Assembly: GCF_001713395.1 (NCBI RefSeq)
Contig: NZ_CP016452.1
Location: 1,860,001 to 1,924,000 of the forward strand
Length of the DNA stretch: 64,000 bases
Source of the DNA: Sinorhizobium sp. RAC02
GTDB taxonomy: Bacteria; Pseudomonadota; Alphaproteobacteria; Rhizobiales; Rhizobiaceae
Direction of reading: 5' to 3'
In this document: positions 52,436-60,934 of the stretch, in pieces
How the letters are laid out: every line of letters begins with the position of its first letter
Numbering within the stretch: the first letter of the stretch is position 1
Position numbers and translations under genes: made by a program
The notes under the pieces: generated by a model
The model's database searches: none
Told to the model about the DNA's origin: nothing
What the model saw: the letters and a program-made list of their open reading frames with translations, nothing else

Positions 52436-52726
52436 CTAGAGTTTCAGAAGGCGGACGCTCCTTGCGGGAACGACTGCGAGGATGAGGACGGTCTCTCCTG
52501 CCTCTTCGTAGAGGATGATGTGGCTCTGATGCGCATGCCGCCGCACACCTTCGCCGATCGACGGAGCGAGCCTTCCCATCTGTGGACGCGAGGCTATCAG
52601 CTCAAAACAGCGTACCAATTCTTCCTTGTAGCGACGGGCCTGGGCCAAGCCGAACATCTCGATGCCATCGAGAAACAGCGTGAGCAGGTCATCTTCGGCA
52701 CGCTCGGTCAGCGTGTAGCTAGTCAC
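52436..52726 (-). CDS. parE: ParE-type toxin
   Basis: The 96-residue RelE/ParE-fold protein has YTLTERAEDDLLTLFLDGIE, LVRCFELIASRPQMGRLAPS and HIILYEEAGETVLILAVVPA, the ParE layout; ParE toxins poison DNA gyrase. The start is a GTG overlapping the ParD stop by eight bases; the longer ATG frame would run inside parD. It is encoded directly after the antitoxin, and its stop is 3 bp from that of convergent tdm. Confidence 0.9.
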   Translation of the reverse strand: MTSYTLTERAEDDLLTLFLDGIEMFGLAQARRYKEELVRCFELIASRPQMGRLAPSIGEGVRRHAHQSHIILYEEAGETVLILAVVPARSVRLLKL

Positions 52727-52985
52727 GCACGATGCCCCTTGCCTTGGCAAGGCGCTCTGCATTTTCAAAGATCTCGTCGACGCTTTGTTTGCCGGGCTCA
52801 CTCGACCGGGAGTCCAGAACAATCTGGCGCAAGTCTTCGATCGTCAGCTCCTGATCTCTGCGGGAACGATCGCGGCGCACGAGATCGCGCACATAGTCGC
52901 TGGTGCTTGCATACTCGCCCTTGCTGATCTGGGCTTCGATCCATTCTTTCATCGGATCAGGTAGGGATATGGTCATGGTGGCCAT
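52719..52985 (-). CDS. parD: ParD-type antitoxin
   Basis: The 88-residue protein has a ribbon-helix-helix N-terminus (MTISLPDPMKEWIEAQISKG, then EYASTSDYVRDLVRRDRSR), the ParD/CopG form that binds its own promoter. The C-terminal half is the toxin-binding region. A second start three codons in (MTISLP) is possible. It precedes the toxin with an overlap, the standard order. An AAAAGGAG ribosome site sits upstream of the ATG. Confidence 0.92.
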   Translation of the reverse strand: MATMTISLPDPMKEWIEAQISKGEYASTSDYVRDLVRRDRSRRDQELTIEDLRQIVLDSRSSEPGKQSVDEIFENAERLAKARGIVRD

Positions 52986-53091
52986 GTGGGGAAACTCCTT
53001 TTGAGCACCCTATCATGGATAAGAATAAATCACAAAAACGCTTATTTTGAACGGCGCGATCCGTCGAAGCGTTGCGCTCGGAGTCGAAACT

Positions 53092-53691
53092 TCACCTCGA
53101 CTTGCCCCGCGCCGTCGCAATCTGCCGAGCGACCGCCTCGGAATCATTGGCAAGCGCCCGCATTTCCGAGGCGAGGACGGCGAAGCCGGCACCGGCTGTG
53201 CCGGCCCGCGCCGCCTCGATGCCTGCGTTGACGGCGAGCAATTTCAGGGAGCGCAGGGAATGCAGGATCTCGGCGGTGCGCGAGGCGGTCGCGCGCATGT
53301 CGGCGGTCTGTTCGTCGATGCGCTGATAGAGGGATTCGATGTTGACGATGCTGCCTTCGAGATAGAGCAGTTCCCCATCAGCGCCCCAGACGCCACCGCC
53401 GGTTTCCGTGACCCAGAGATAATGACCCTTATTGTGGCGGATGCGGTATTCCAGCATCCAGTCAGTGCGGCCTTCCAGTGCCTTGCCGACCACCTCGTCC
53501 ATCGCCGGCACGTCTTCCTCACACATGATGGAGGTGAACGTGCGCACACGATTGCCGACGATCTCGTCGACGGGATAGCCGAAGATCCGCTGGATGCCGT
53601 CGGTCATCTCCAGCATCGTGTAATGCTCGTCCGCCCGGCATCGATACAGAAAACCATTCATGCGACCGAGAACGCTGCTCAGAAAATCCAT
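53092..53691 (-). CDS. Small PAS protein with truncated chemoreceptor signalling tip
   Basis: The 199-residue soluble protein has one PAS_3-type domain (about residues 10-125: TDGIQRIFGYPVDEIVGNRV, MLEYRIRHNKGHYLWVTETG). It ends in the hairpin tip of methyl-accepting chemotaxis proteins (about 150-195: LLAVNAGIEAARAGTAGAGF, LASEMRALANDSEAVARQI). There is no membrane helix, HAMP domain or methylation helices, so only the descending half of the tip is present. It could be a stand-alone sensor that modulates a receptor array, or the remnant of a longer protein. It lies between parD and tmm on the same strand. Confidence 0.78.
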   Translation of the reverse strand: MDFLSSVLGRMNGFLYRCRADEHYTMLEMTDGIQRIFGYPVDEIVGNRVRTFTSIMCEEDVPAMDEVVGKALEGRTDWMLEYRIRHNKGHYLWVTETGGGVWGADGELLYLEGSIVNIESLYQRIDEQTADMRATASRTAEILHSLRSLKLLAVNAGIEAARAGTAGAGFAVLASEMRALANDSEAVARQIATARGKSR

Positions 53692-53819
53692 GGAAACCTG
53701 GCGATTGCTGGAGTGCGGAGAAGAGGAATATTGATCGGCTTGGGTGATATCCCGTTACTTAAAAGTATGAGCCGAAGACCAGGGACGTGGCCTTCGGCTT
53801 TGTCGTCGTCGAACCAAAA

Positions 53820-55157
53820 TCAGTTCTTCAGATAGACCTCGAGCGTATCGTCCATAGCCTCAAGCCACGGCGTATGATGCTTGGGTGCGAGGGTGCCGGT
53901 CATCAGCGACTTGTAGGCGTTGTCGCGGAAGCCCATGATGTTCTCGGCCTTGTGGTGCTCCCATTCCATGAAGGTCTTGTTGGTGCCCTCGACGTCGAAC
54001 TTCGGATAGTCGGTGTGCTCCAGAAGCTCGATAACATAGTCGCCCTGGAACCAGATCATCTGCTCGGCATCCTCAAGCGTTTCCTCACGGGCGCGCCATG
54101 TGTCGAAATGCGCCTTCATCTCCGCCTTCGAGGGCAGGTCGATGCGGCCCATGATGACGTCGCGGGCATACCAGGCCTGGGCGTCGAACATGTTGAAGGT
54201 GTAGAACTGGTCCTGCATGCCGATATACATCAGCTGCGGATTGTCCTCGTAGACGACGCCCTTGTAGAGGTTGTCGGACCACAGGCGGTTGGCGGTCTTC
54301 AGGCGCAGGTCGTCCGGCAGGAACGGGAAATGGTGGAGGTAACCGGTGCAGAGGATCAGGGCGTCAACCTCCTTGGTCGATCCGTCGGCGAAATGGGCCG
54401 TCTTGTTGACGAGTTTCTGCAACAGCGGCCGCTCCTCGAAGCGCTCCGGCCATTTGAAGCCCATCGGCTTGGAACGGTAGCTCGTGGTTACCGATTTTGC
54501 GCCGTATTTCCAGCATTGCGAACCGATGTCCTCGGCCGAATAGCTGCGGCCGACGATCAGCACGTCCTTGTCCTTGAATTCCAGGGCATCGCGGAAATCA
54601 TGGGCATGCAGCACGCGGCCGCCAAAGGTCTTTACGCCTTCGAAATAGGGCACGTTCGGTGTAGAGAAATGGCCGGAGGCGACGACGACATAGTCGAATT
54701 CTTCGTCATACATCCGGTCCTCAACGCGGTTGTGCGCCGTCACCGTGAACTTCTTCGTCGCCTCATCGAACCGCACCATGCGAACGGGTGTCGAGAAGCG
54801 CACCCATTTGCGCACGTCGGCCTTTTCGACGCGGCCTTTGATATAGTCCCACAGCACCGCACGGGGCGGATAGGAGCCGATCGGCTTGCCGAAATGTTCT
54901 TCGAAGGAGTAGTCGGCGAACTCCAGGCATTCCTTGGGTCCGTTCGACCAGAGATAGCGGTACATGCTGCCATGGACGGGCTCGCCATATTCATCGAGCC
55001 CGGTGCGCCAGGTGTAGTTCCACAACCCGCCCCAATCGGCCTGTTTTTCGAAGCAGACCACTTCGGGGATTTCCGCACCCTTCTGGGCGGCGGACTGGAA
55101 GGCTCTCAATTGAGCAAGGCCCGATGGCCCTGCGCCGATCACCGCTACTCTGGTCAT
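53820..55157 (-). CDS. tmm: Trimethylamine monooxygenase
   Basis: The 445-residue flavin monooxygenase oxidises trimethylamine to TMAO with NADPH and oxygen. The FAD motif is G8AGPSG13, the FMO fingerprint FxGxxxHxxxF is F178-G180-H184-F188, and the NADPH loop GRSYSAED is at residues 203-210. The acidic [11 protein letters not shown] start region and [20 protein letters not shown] near the end fit bacterial Tmm rather than other FMOs. The gene follows dmmDABC on the minus strand with a 45-bp gap. Product TMAO is the substrate of Tdm, encoded 1.4 kb away. Confidence 0.95.
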   Translation of the reverse strand: MTRVAVIGAGPSGLAQLRAFQSAAQKGAEIPEVVCFEKQADWGGLWNYTWRTGLDEYGEPVHGSMYRYLWSNGPKECLEFADYSFEEHFGKPIGSYPPRAVLWDYIKGRVEKADVRKWVRFSTPVRMVRFDEATKKFTVTAHNRVEDRMYDEEFDYVVVASGHFSTPNVPYFEGVKTFGGRVLHAHDFRDALEFKDKDVLIVGRSYSAEDIGSQCWKYGAKSVTTSYRSKPMGFKWPERFEERPLLQKLVNKTAHFADGSTKEVDALILCTGYLHHFPFLPDDLRLKTANRLWSDNLYKGVVYEDNPQLMYIGMQDQFYTFNMFDAQAWYARDVIMGRIDLPSKAEMKAHFDTWRAREETLEDAEQMIWFQGDYVIELLEHTDYPKFDVEGTNKTFMEWEHHKAENIMGFRDNAYKSLMTGTLAPKHHTPWLEAMDDTLEVYLKN

Positions 55158-55202
55158 ATGTGTCTGTTCCCTTTTATATCGTTGTAAGCTTTGTGAAGAC
55201 CT

Positions 55203-56243
55203 TCAATCCGGATGGATGCCTGCACTTGTCGGCGCCCCGTCGTCATATTTCGCCAGCCAGTCGATCATGATCGGCCGGTTGCGGGTCAGACCCTTGTAGT
55301 CGGCAATTTCCGGTGGCAGGTTTTTCAGCACGCGCGGCAGGCGGCGACCCCATTTGGGCACGGTCACCAGTTCGTTCAGGCTGATCAGGTAACACCGGAT
55401 GACGAAGAGGATGGCGTTGGAGCGCGGCAGGCGCCAGAGGCTCTGCAACTCGACGCGCAGGTGCATCTTGTCGCCGACATTCTCCGGCGTCACCGTCGTG
55501 CGGTCCGGCCCCCATTTGTGATAGTTTTCCGGCGAGGTATCGAGCCGCGGATTGACCGTCATCGTCCAGTTGAGGCGGCGGGTCGGCTTGCCCTGTTGCA
55601 GGTTGAGCAGGAATTTCAGCGCGCGGTCGAACACGCCGATCTGGTGGGCGAGCGGCACGGGGCCGTGCCATTCCATGAAGTTCATGCCGATATCGAAATC
55701 CAGCGACCAGTCGGCCTGGGTGGTGACCATGCCGGCATCCATCCAGAGATTGTTGTCGCGCTGGTCGACGATGCAGAAATCGCCCTGCGCCTGGCGGGTG
55801 ATGTATTCCATCGGCGGATGGGGAAGCGTTGCCGGATCGCCGAAGGTGAAGGTGTCGTCGATGCCCATTGGCCGGTTGATCCAGCGCCAGCGGTCGCCGT
55901 CCTTCGTCAGCGTGAAATGCTCCGGGTAATCCTGTGCCTGATGCTCCATGATGAGCTCCAGCACGTCCCATTGCGCCGCCATCATGTGCGGCAGCGCCTG
56001 GCAGCGCAGCGGATCGTCCTTCAGCACCATCGCCCGGTCCTGCATCTCGGCGACATAGTGTTCGTCGACATCGATCAGGTTTTCGAAAACGCTGTCCGCC
56101 TTGCCCCGGATATGCGGCTCCATGTTGACCGAATACATGTATTCGTCGCGATCGAAGGGGAAGGGAAAGCGCTTGATGTTGTAGAGGCTGTTGCGGAAGG
56201 TGAAGTCGTCGCGGAACGTTTCGCTCCTGAACGTGATGGTCAT
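55203..56243 (-). CDS. dmmC: Dimethylamine monooxygenase DmmC (heme-dependent N-demethylase, DUF3445)
   Basis: The 346-residue DUF3445 protein matches the heme-dependent oxidative N-demethylase alpha-type subunit: YNIKRFPFPFDRDEYMYSVN, MMAAQWDVLELIMEHQAQDY, DFDIGMNFMEWHGPVPLAHQ and LRVELQSLWRLPRSNAILFV. It is the probable catalytic subunit oxidising dimethylamine to methylamine and formaldehyde. Electrons would come from the adjacent reductase DmmB. The order DABC-tmm on this strand matches the known dmmDABC arrangement. ACCGGACAGATG precedes the start. Confidence 0.9.
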   Translation of the reverse strand: MTITFRSETFRDDFTFRNSLYNIKRFPFPFDRDEYMYSVNMEPHIRGKADSVFENLIDVDEHYVAEMQDRAMVLKDDPLRCQALPHMMAAQWDVLELIMEHQAQDYPEHFTLTKDGDRWRWINRPMGIDDTFTFGDPATLPHPPMEYITRQAQGDFCIVDQRDNNLWMDAGMVTTQADWSLDFDIGMNFMEWHGPVPLAHQIGVFDRALKFLLNLQQGKPTRRLNWTMTVNPRLDTSPENYHKWGPDRTTVTPENVGDKMHLRVELQSLWRLPRSNAILFVIRCYLISLNELVTVPKWGRRLPRVLKNLPPEIADYKGLTRNRPIMIDWLAKYDDGAPTSAGIHPD

Positions 56244-56259
56244 CTGTCCGGTCCCTTAT

Positions 56260-57225
56260 CTACAGTTGAAGAACGAGTTGCTGGCCCTTGAACCGCGAGA
56301 CGCAGATCATGACCTTCTTGCCGGATGCCTTTTCCTCGTCCGACAGGTAGATGTCGTTGTGCTGCAATGTGCCATCACAGGAGAGCACCTCCGTCTCGCA
56401 CTGGCCGCAGGCGCCGCCGCGACACATGTAGGGCGCATCGCAGCCATGCGCCTCGGCCGCTTCCAGAATGCTCTGGTGCTCGCCGACGGTCATGTGGATG
56501 TTGGACCTCTCGAGGAAGACCTGGAACGGCAGGCCGGCGGGCGGCGCAAGGAACCGTTCCGAATGCAGGTTTTCCTTCGGCCAGCCGGCTTTCAGCCCCG
56601 TCATCAGCACGCCGTCGATCATGCCGGCGGGCCCACAGACATAAAGATGCGTGCCGAGCGGCTGGTTGTCGGCGATCTCCGCGACGGGGATGAATGACTT
56701 TTCCTCGTCGACATAGATCTTGATACGCCGCGGGCCGTAGCGGTCGAGCAATTGCTGCCAGTAGGCGCCGTGCGAGCGCGAACGGATGGCGTAGTGCAGT
56801 TCGAACGCGATGTTATCGCGGTTGAACTGCTCCATCATGGCGATGAACGGCGTGATGCCGATGCCGCCGGCAATCAGGATGTGCTTGCGTCCGCGATGGT
56901 CCGGCGCGAAGAGGTTGACCGGCTGGCTGACGGTCAATTGATCGCCGGGGCGCACCTGTTCGTGCATGAAGATCGAGCCGCCGCGGGAATTGGGAACCCG
57001 GAGCACGCTGATTTCATAGGCACTGTTGTCGTCGGGGGTGGACATCAGCGAATAGGGATTGCGCCGCAGCAGTCCGTTGTCGTTCATCGAGACGACGACA
57101 TGGGCACCGCCGGAGAAGAACGGCATGGGATGGCCGTCCAGCCGCTCGAAGCGGAAGCGTTTGACCATATCGGTCACCTGCGTCACCGCGGCGACCCGCA
57201 CAGGCATGTCTGTGTTGAGGCTCAC
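56260..57225 (-). CDS. dmmB: Dimethylamine monooxygenase reductase subunit DmmB
   Basis: The 321-residue phthalate-dioxygenase-reductase-type protein has an FMN site (RNPYSLMSTPDD), an NAD(P)H site (HILIAGGIGITPFIAMM) and a C-terminal plant-type [2Fe-2S] cluster (DAPYMCRGGACGQCETEV, with a later Cys in VLSCDG). It transfers electrons from NAD(P)H to the heme subunit DmmC. The start overlaps the dmmA stop by ATGA, and dmmC follows 16 bp downstream. It carries all three redox centres needed for the reductase job. Confidence 0.93.
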   Translation of the reverse strand: MSLNTDMPVRVAAVTQVTDMVKRFRFERLDGHPMPFFSGGAHVVVSMNDNGLLRRNPYSLMSTPDDNSAYEISVLRVPNSRGGSIFMHEQVRPGDQLTVSQPVNLFAPDHRGRKHILIAGGIGITPFIAMMEQFNRDNIAFELHYAIRSRSHGAYWQQLLDRYGPRRIKIYVDEEKSFIPVAEIADNQPLGTHLYVCGPAGMIDGVLMTGLKAGWPKENLHSERFLAPPAGLPFQVFLERSNIHMTVGEHQSILEAAEAHGCDAPYMCRGGACGQCETEVLSCDGTLQHNDIYLSDEEKASGKKVMICVSRFKGQQLVLQL

Positions 57226-57827
57226 GGGAACATCTCCTCAGGTTCTGGGGCCGTGCCCGGTTCTTCTGCATCGATGTTGACGCCCTGGAAGGCGCCAAGC
57301 CGTCTGGAGTAATGGTCGCGCACCAGAAGCGGCAGACCGCAATGGCTGCAGGCAAAAGGACTGGTCGTCACATTGTCGGTGATGCCCTTGCAGTGCACGC
57401 ATTGCACCCGCCGCGCCGTCGAGCCGCGATGTTCGGTATGGATCGAATGGTAGTCGATGCCGTATTCGATCGCCACCTGCATGATCTGGCCGATAAAACC
57501 CTCGGTGCCGGCAATGGAGAGCCGCGTTCCCATACGGGCCTGCTCAAGACAGGCGCGCAGGCGAAAGAGAAGCGGCTGAAGCGTCGGCGCCTGCCAGAAA
57601 ACATCCGGCGAGAGCGCCGAAAGCGCGATGTCGTAGGCCTTGGGGGCCGCGCCCGCCGCCAGATAGAGGATTTCCGACTTTGCCAAGAAGTCGTTGCCCT
57701 TTGCCCCGACCTGATCGATCAGGGCCTGGGCCCCTTCGCCCTCAAGGACGAAGAGGTGGCGTTTGGCATGGGGATCAATGTCGAGCCCCTTATATTCCGG
57801 CCTGCTTTTGATCCCTTGTACGAGCAT
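57222..57827 (-). CDS. dmmA: Dimethylamine monooxygenase subunit DmmA
   Basis: The 201-residue protein has an N-terminal region with SRPEYKGLDIDPHAKRHLFV and EGFIGQIMQVAIEYGIDYHS, and a C-terminal zinc-ribbon-like part (VQCVHCKGIT, FACSHCGLPLLVRDHYSRRL) with two CxxC pairs. This fits the DmmA-like family required for dimethylamine monooxygenase activity. The gene lies between dmmD and dmmB with a 4-bp overlap to dmmB. Its molecular job is not settled; folate or electron coupling has been suggested for related proteins. Confidence 0.88.
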   Translation of the reverse strand: MLVQGIKSRPEYKGLDIDPHAKRHLFVLEGEGAQALIDQVGAKGNDFLAKSEILYLAAGAAPKAYDIALSALSPDVFWQAPTLQPLLFRLRACLEQARMGTRLSIAGTEGFIGQIMQVAIEYGIDYHSIHTEHRGSTARRVQCVHCKGITDNVTTSPFACSHCGLPLLVRDHYSRRLGAFQGVNIDAEEPGTAPEPEEMFP

Positions 57828-57837
57828 GCCGATATCC

Positions 57838-58971
57838 TCAGCCTTGCGCCGTCCGTTTTGTCTTCTTCGGATCGTCGAAGGTGATCGTGTGGGCGATGGC
57901 CGGCGCGTTGACGGTCTTGCCCTTCACTTCGAGCTTGGTGCCTTGCACCGCATAGGGAACGTCCACGCGCATGATCGCCATGGAGCGGTTGGTGAGCTTG
58001 GAGTAGGACGGGCAGGTGATGACGCCCACCTTCTTGTCGCCGGCCCAGACCTCGTCGCCAAGATCGGTCGGACCATCGGCCTCGACAAGCAGGCCGAAGA
58101 TCTTGAAGCGCTCCTTGCCCTTGAGGCGAGCATGTTCCTCGGCGCCGCAGAAGCCGGTCTTGCCGGGGCTGACGGTGAAATCGAGGCCGAGCTCCCACAG
58201 GCTATCGCCGGGCTGCTCGTTGGCGAAGGGATACATCTGCGAATTGTCGTAGGGGTAGAACAGCAGGTAGCTTTCGACGCGCAGCATGTCGAGAACGCTG
58301 AAGCAGACGGGGATGATGCCCATCGCCTTGCCTTCATCGACGATGCGGTCCCAGACCATGCCGGCATCCTGGCCGCGCACGAAGATTTCATAGCCGCGCT
58401 CGCCGGTATAGCCGGTGCGCGAGATCATCACCGGCGCGCCGAACAAAGTCGTCTGCATGTGATGGAAATATTTGAGGTCGCGGATGCCGGGCACGTATTT
58501 TTCGAGATAGTCGACGGCGAGCGGGCCCTGGAGGGACAGGTCGTGCAGGTCGTCATCGAACAGCACGGCGCAATTGCGGCCCTGTGCCTGCTTGACGATT
58601 TCCTCGAAGCCGGAGCCCGAGCCATGCACCAGCATCCAGGAATTGGGACCGGTGCGGTAGACGATGCAATCGTCGGTGAAGTGGCCGCGCTCGTTGAGCA
58701 TGCAGGCATAGACCGACTTGCCGGGATAGACCTTCGTCATGTCGCGGGTGGTGATATATTCCAGAATGGCGATCGCATGCGGGCCGACGAGATGGACCTT
58801 CTTCAGGCCCGAGACATCCATGATGCCGGCCTTGGTGCGCACGGCGATGTGCTCTTCGTAGATGTCCTTGTCGTAGGTCCAGGCGGTTCCCATGCCGCTC
58901 CAGTCTTCGAGGTTCGATCCGAGTGCCCGATGCCTGTCTGCAAGGGCGGAAAAACGCCAGCTAAGACTCAT
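57838..58971 (-). CDS. dmmD: GcvT-like folate-dependent protein DmmD
   Basis: The 377-residue aminomethyltransferase-family protein has VRTKAGIMDVSGLKKVHLVG, VYACMLNERGHFTDDCIVYR, SRTGYTGERGYEIFVRGQDA and a C-terminal barrel with PGKTGFCGAEEHARLKG. The GcvT fold binds tetrahydrofolate, so it probably captures formaldehyde from dimethylamine oxidation as methylene-THF. The gene starts a run dmmD-A-B-C with 10 bp to dmmA. An AT-rich 110-bp gap (58972-59081) to folD could hold a separate promoter. Confidence 0.88.
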   Translation of the reverse strand: MSLSWRFSALADRHRALGSNLEDWSGMGTAWTYDKDIYEEHIAVRTKAGIMDVSGLKKVHLVGPHAIAILEYITTRDMTKVYPGKSVYACMLNERGHFTDDCIVYRTGPNSWMLVHGSGSGFEEIVKQAQGRNCAVLFDDDLHDLSLQGPLAVDYLEKYVPGIRDLKYFHHMQTTLFGAPVMISRTGYTGERGYEIFVRGQDAGMVWDRIVDEGKAMGIIPVCFSVLDMLRVESYLLFYPYDNSQMYPFANEQPGDSLWELGLDFTVSPGKTGFCGAEEHARLKGKERFKIFGLLVEADGPTDLGDEVWAGDKKVGVITCPSYSKLTNRSMAIMRVDVPYAVQGTKLEVKGKTVNAPAIAHTITFDDPKKTKRTAQG

Positions 58972-59081
58972 ATTCTCGTTCCCATTTTCTTTTGCGGAAT
59001 ATTTATTTCCTGAGTATATCGCCGCTGCTCAAAGTCGCAAGAGTGTTAAAACTGGTATCTCCATTGTTCTTTGGCATCAGT

Positions 59082-59987
59082 CTAGAAACGCGGCGGTTCA
59101 CGACCCGATGCGCGGTAGGCTGCGATCACGGTGTTGGCCATCAGCATGGCGATCGTCATCGGTCCGACACCGCCTGGAACCGGCGTGATCGCGCCGGCAA
59201 CCTCTGAAACCTCGTCATAGGCGACATCGCCCACCAGACGGCTCCTGCCCTCGCCGCCCTCCAGCGCATCTATGCGGTTGATGCCGACATCGATGACGGT
59301 GGCACCCGGCTTCACCCAGTCGGCTTTCACCATTTCAGCACGGCCGACGGCGGCAACGAGGATATCCGTGTGACGGCAGACGTCCGCGAGGTCCTTCGTG
59401 CGCGAATGCGCGATCGTCACCGTCGCATTGGCATGGAGCAGCAATTGCCCCATCGGCTTGCCAAACAGGTTGGAGCGGCCAATGACGACGGCCGCCAGAC
59501 CCGTCAGGTCCTCGCCATGGATGGAGCGGACAAGGCGCATGGCGCCTGCCGGCGTGCAGGAAATCAGGCCGGTCGCCAGATCGCCGGTCGCAAGCTTGCC
59601 GGCATTGACCACATGCAGGCCATCGACGTCCTTTTCCGGCTTGATCGACTGGATGATCGGCTCGGCGTCGAGGTGCTTCGGCAGGGGCAGTTGCACCAGG
59701 ATGCCATGCACGGCGGGATCCGCGTTCAGCGAGGCCACCAGGCTTGCGAGGTCCCCTTGCGTGGTCTCCTCCGGCAGCGTGTGCTGGGTGGAGTTGAAGC
59801 CGCATTCCTTGGCCAGACGACCCTTGGCGCCGACATAGGTGTGGCTCGCCGGATCATCGCCGACGATGACGACCGCAAGCCCGGTCCTCACCCCTGCCTC
59901 ATCTTCGAGCGCCGAGGTCGCAGCCTTCACAGCCTCGATCACCGACGCCGCGACTTTCTTCCCGTCAATGCGCGTCGCACTCCCCAT
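59082..59987 (-). CDS. folD: Methylene-THF dehydrogenase / methenyl-THF cyclohydrolase FolD
   Basis: The 301-residue bifunctional enzyme oxidises 5,10-methylene-THF to methenyl-THF with NADP+ and hydrolyses it to 10-formyl-THF. The active-site Lys lies in [13 protein letters not shown], the cofactor loop is [16 protein letters not shown], and [16 protein letters not shown] ends the protein. In this block it handles one-carbon units from TMAO and dimethylamine demethylation. The start is 3 bp from the purU stop, so the two are coupled. A second, housekeeping FolD is expected elsewhere. Confidence 0.96.
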   Translation of the reverse strand: MGSATRIDGKKVAASVIEAVKAATSALEDEAGVRTGLAVVIVGDDPASHTYVGAKGRLAKECGFNSTQHTLPEETTQGDLASLVASLNADPAVHGILVQLPLPKHLDAEPIIQSIKPEKDVDGLHVVNAGKLATGDLATGLISCTPAGAMRLVRSIHGEDLTGLAAVVIGRSNLFGKPMGQLLLHANATVTIAHSRTKDLADVCRHTDILVAAVGRAEMVKADWVKPGATVIDVGINRIDALEGGEGRSRLVGDVAYDEVSEVAGAITPVPGGVGPMTIAMLMANTVIAAYRASGREPPRF

Positions 59988-59990
59988 GGT

Positions 59991-60875
59991 TCACCCCATG
60001 CGCTCGGAAGCATAGGAGCCGGGGCTCGGCGGGAAGACGATGGTCTTGTTGCCATTCATAAAGGTGCGGTGGTGGATGTGGGCATGCACTGCGCGGGCCA
60101 GAACCTGGCTCTCCACGTCCCGCCCGATCGACACATAGTCCTCCGCAGACTGCGCATGCGTGATGCGCGCCACGTCCTGCTCGATGATCGGACCCTCGTC
60201 GAGATCCTCCGTCACATAGTGCGCCGTCGCCCCGATCAGCTTCACACCGCGCTCGAAGGCCTGCTTGTACGGGTTCGCACCCTTGAACGACGGCAGGAAC
60301 GAGTGGTGGATGTTGATGATCCGGCCCGACATCTTCTTGCACACCGCATCCGACAGCACCTGCATGTAGCGGGCGAGCACGATGAGTTCGGCACCAGACT
60401 GTTCCACCACCTCCATCAGCCGCGCTTCGGCCTGCGGCTTGTTCTCCTTCGTTACCTTGATGTGGTAGAAGGGGATGTCGTGGTTGACGATGACCTTCTG
60501 GTAATCGAAGTGGTTCGACACCACGCCGACGATGTCGATCGGCAGCGCGCCGATCTTCCAGCGGTAGAGCAGGTCGTTCAGGCAATGGCCGAAGCGCGAC
60601 ACCATCAGCAGCACCTTCATGCGCTCGTCGCTGTCGTTGAAGCGATAGTTCATACCGAAGGGCTTGGCGACCGGGGCGAATTCAGCCTTGATGTCCTCCT
60701 CCGATACGCCTTCCTGGGACAGGAAGGTGAGACGCATGAAGAACAGGCCGGTTTCGAGATCGTCGAACTGCGACGAATCCGAGATGTAACACCCCTTCTC
60801 GGCGAGGTAGCCGGTGATCGCGGCGACGATGCCGCGGGTCGATTGGCACGATACTGTCAGGACGTGGCTTTTCAT
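59991..60875 (-). CDS. purU: Formyltetrahydrofolate deformylase PurU
   Basis: The 294-residue enzyme hydrolyses 10-formyl-THF to formate and THF, releasing folate for new demethylation cycles. An N-terminal ACT domain (VLTVSCQSTRGIVAAITGYL) precedes a formyltransferase-like domain with NIHHSFLPSFKGANPYKQA, GVKLIGATAHYVTEDLDEGP and the active-site His and Asp. The start MKSHVLTV follows AAAGAACCG; a longer frame to 60995 would overlap gmaS. It sits between gmaS and folD. Confidence 0.96.
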   Translation of the reverse strand: MKSHVLTVSCQSTRGIVAAITGYLAEKGCYISDSSQFDDLETGLFFMRLTFLSQEGVSEEDIKAEFAPVAKPFGMNYRFNDSDERMKVLLMVSRFGHCLNDLLYRWKIGALPIDIVGVVSNHFDYQKVIVNHDIPFYHIKVTKENKPQAEARLMEVVEQSGAELIVLARYMQVLSDAVCKKMSGRIINIHHSFLPSFKGANPYKQAFERGVKLIGATAHYVTEDLDEGPIIEQDVARITHAQSAEDYVSIGRDVESQVLARAVHAHIHHRTFMNGNKTIVFPPSPGSYASERMG

Positions 60876-60934
60876 CGGTTCTTTCCCGGTCAAACGATTG
60901 CCGAAGTGGCGTCTCTTTTCCGAAGCGCCAAGCC

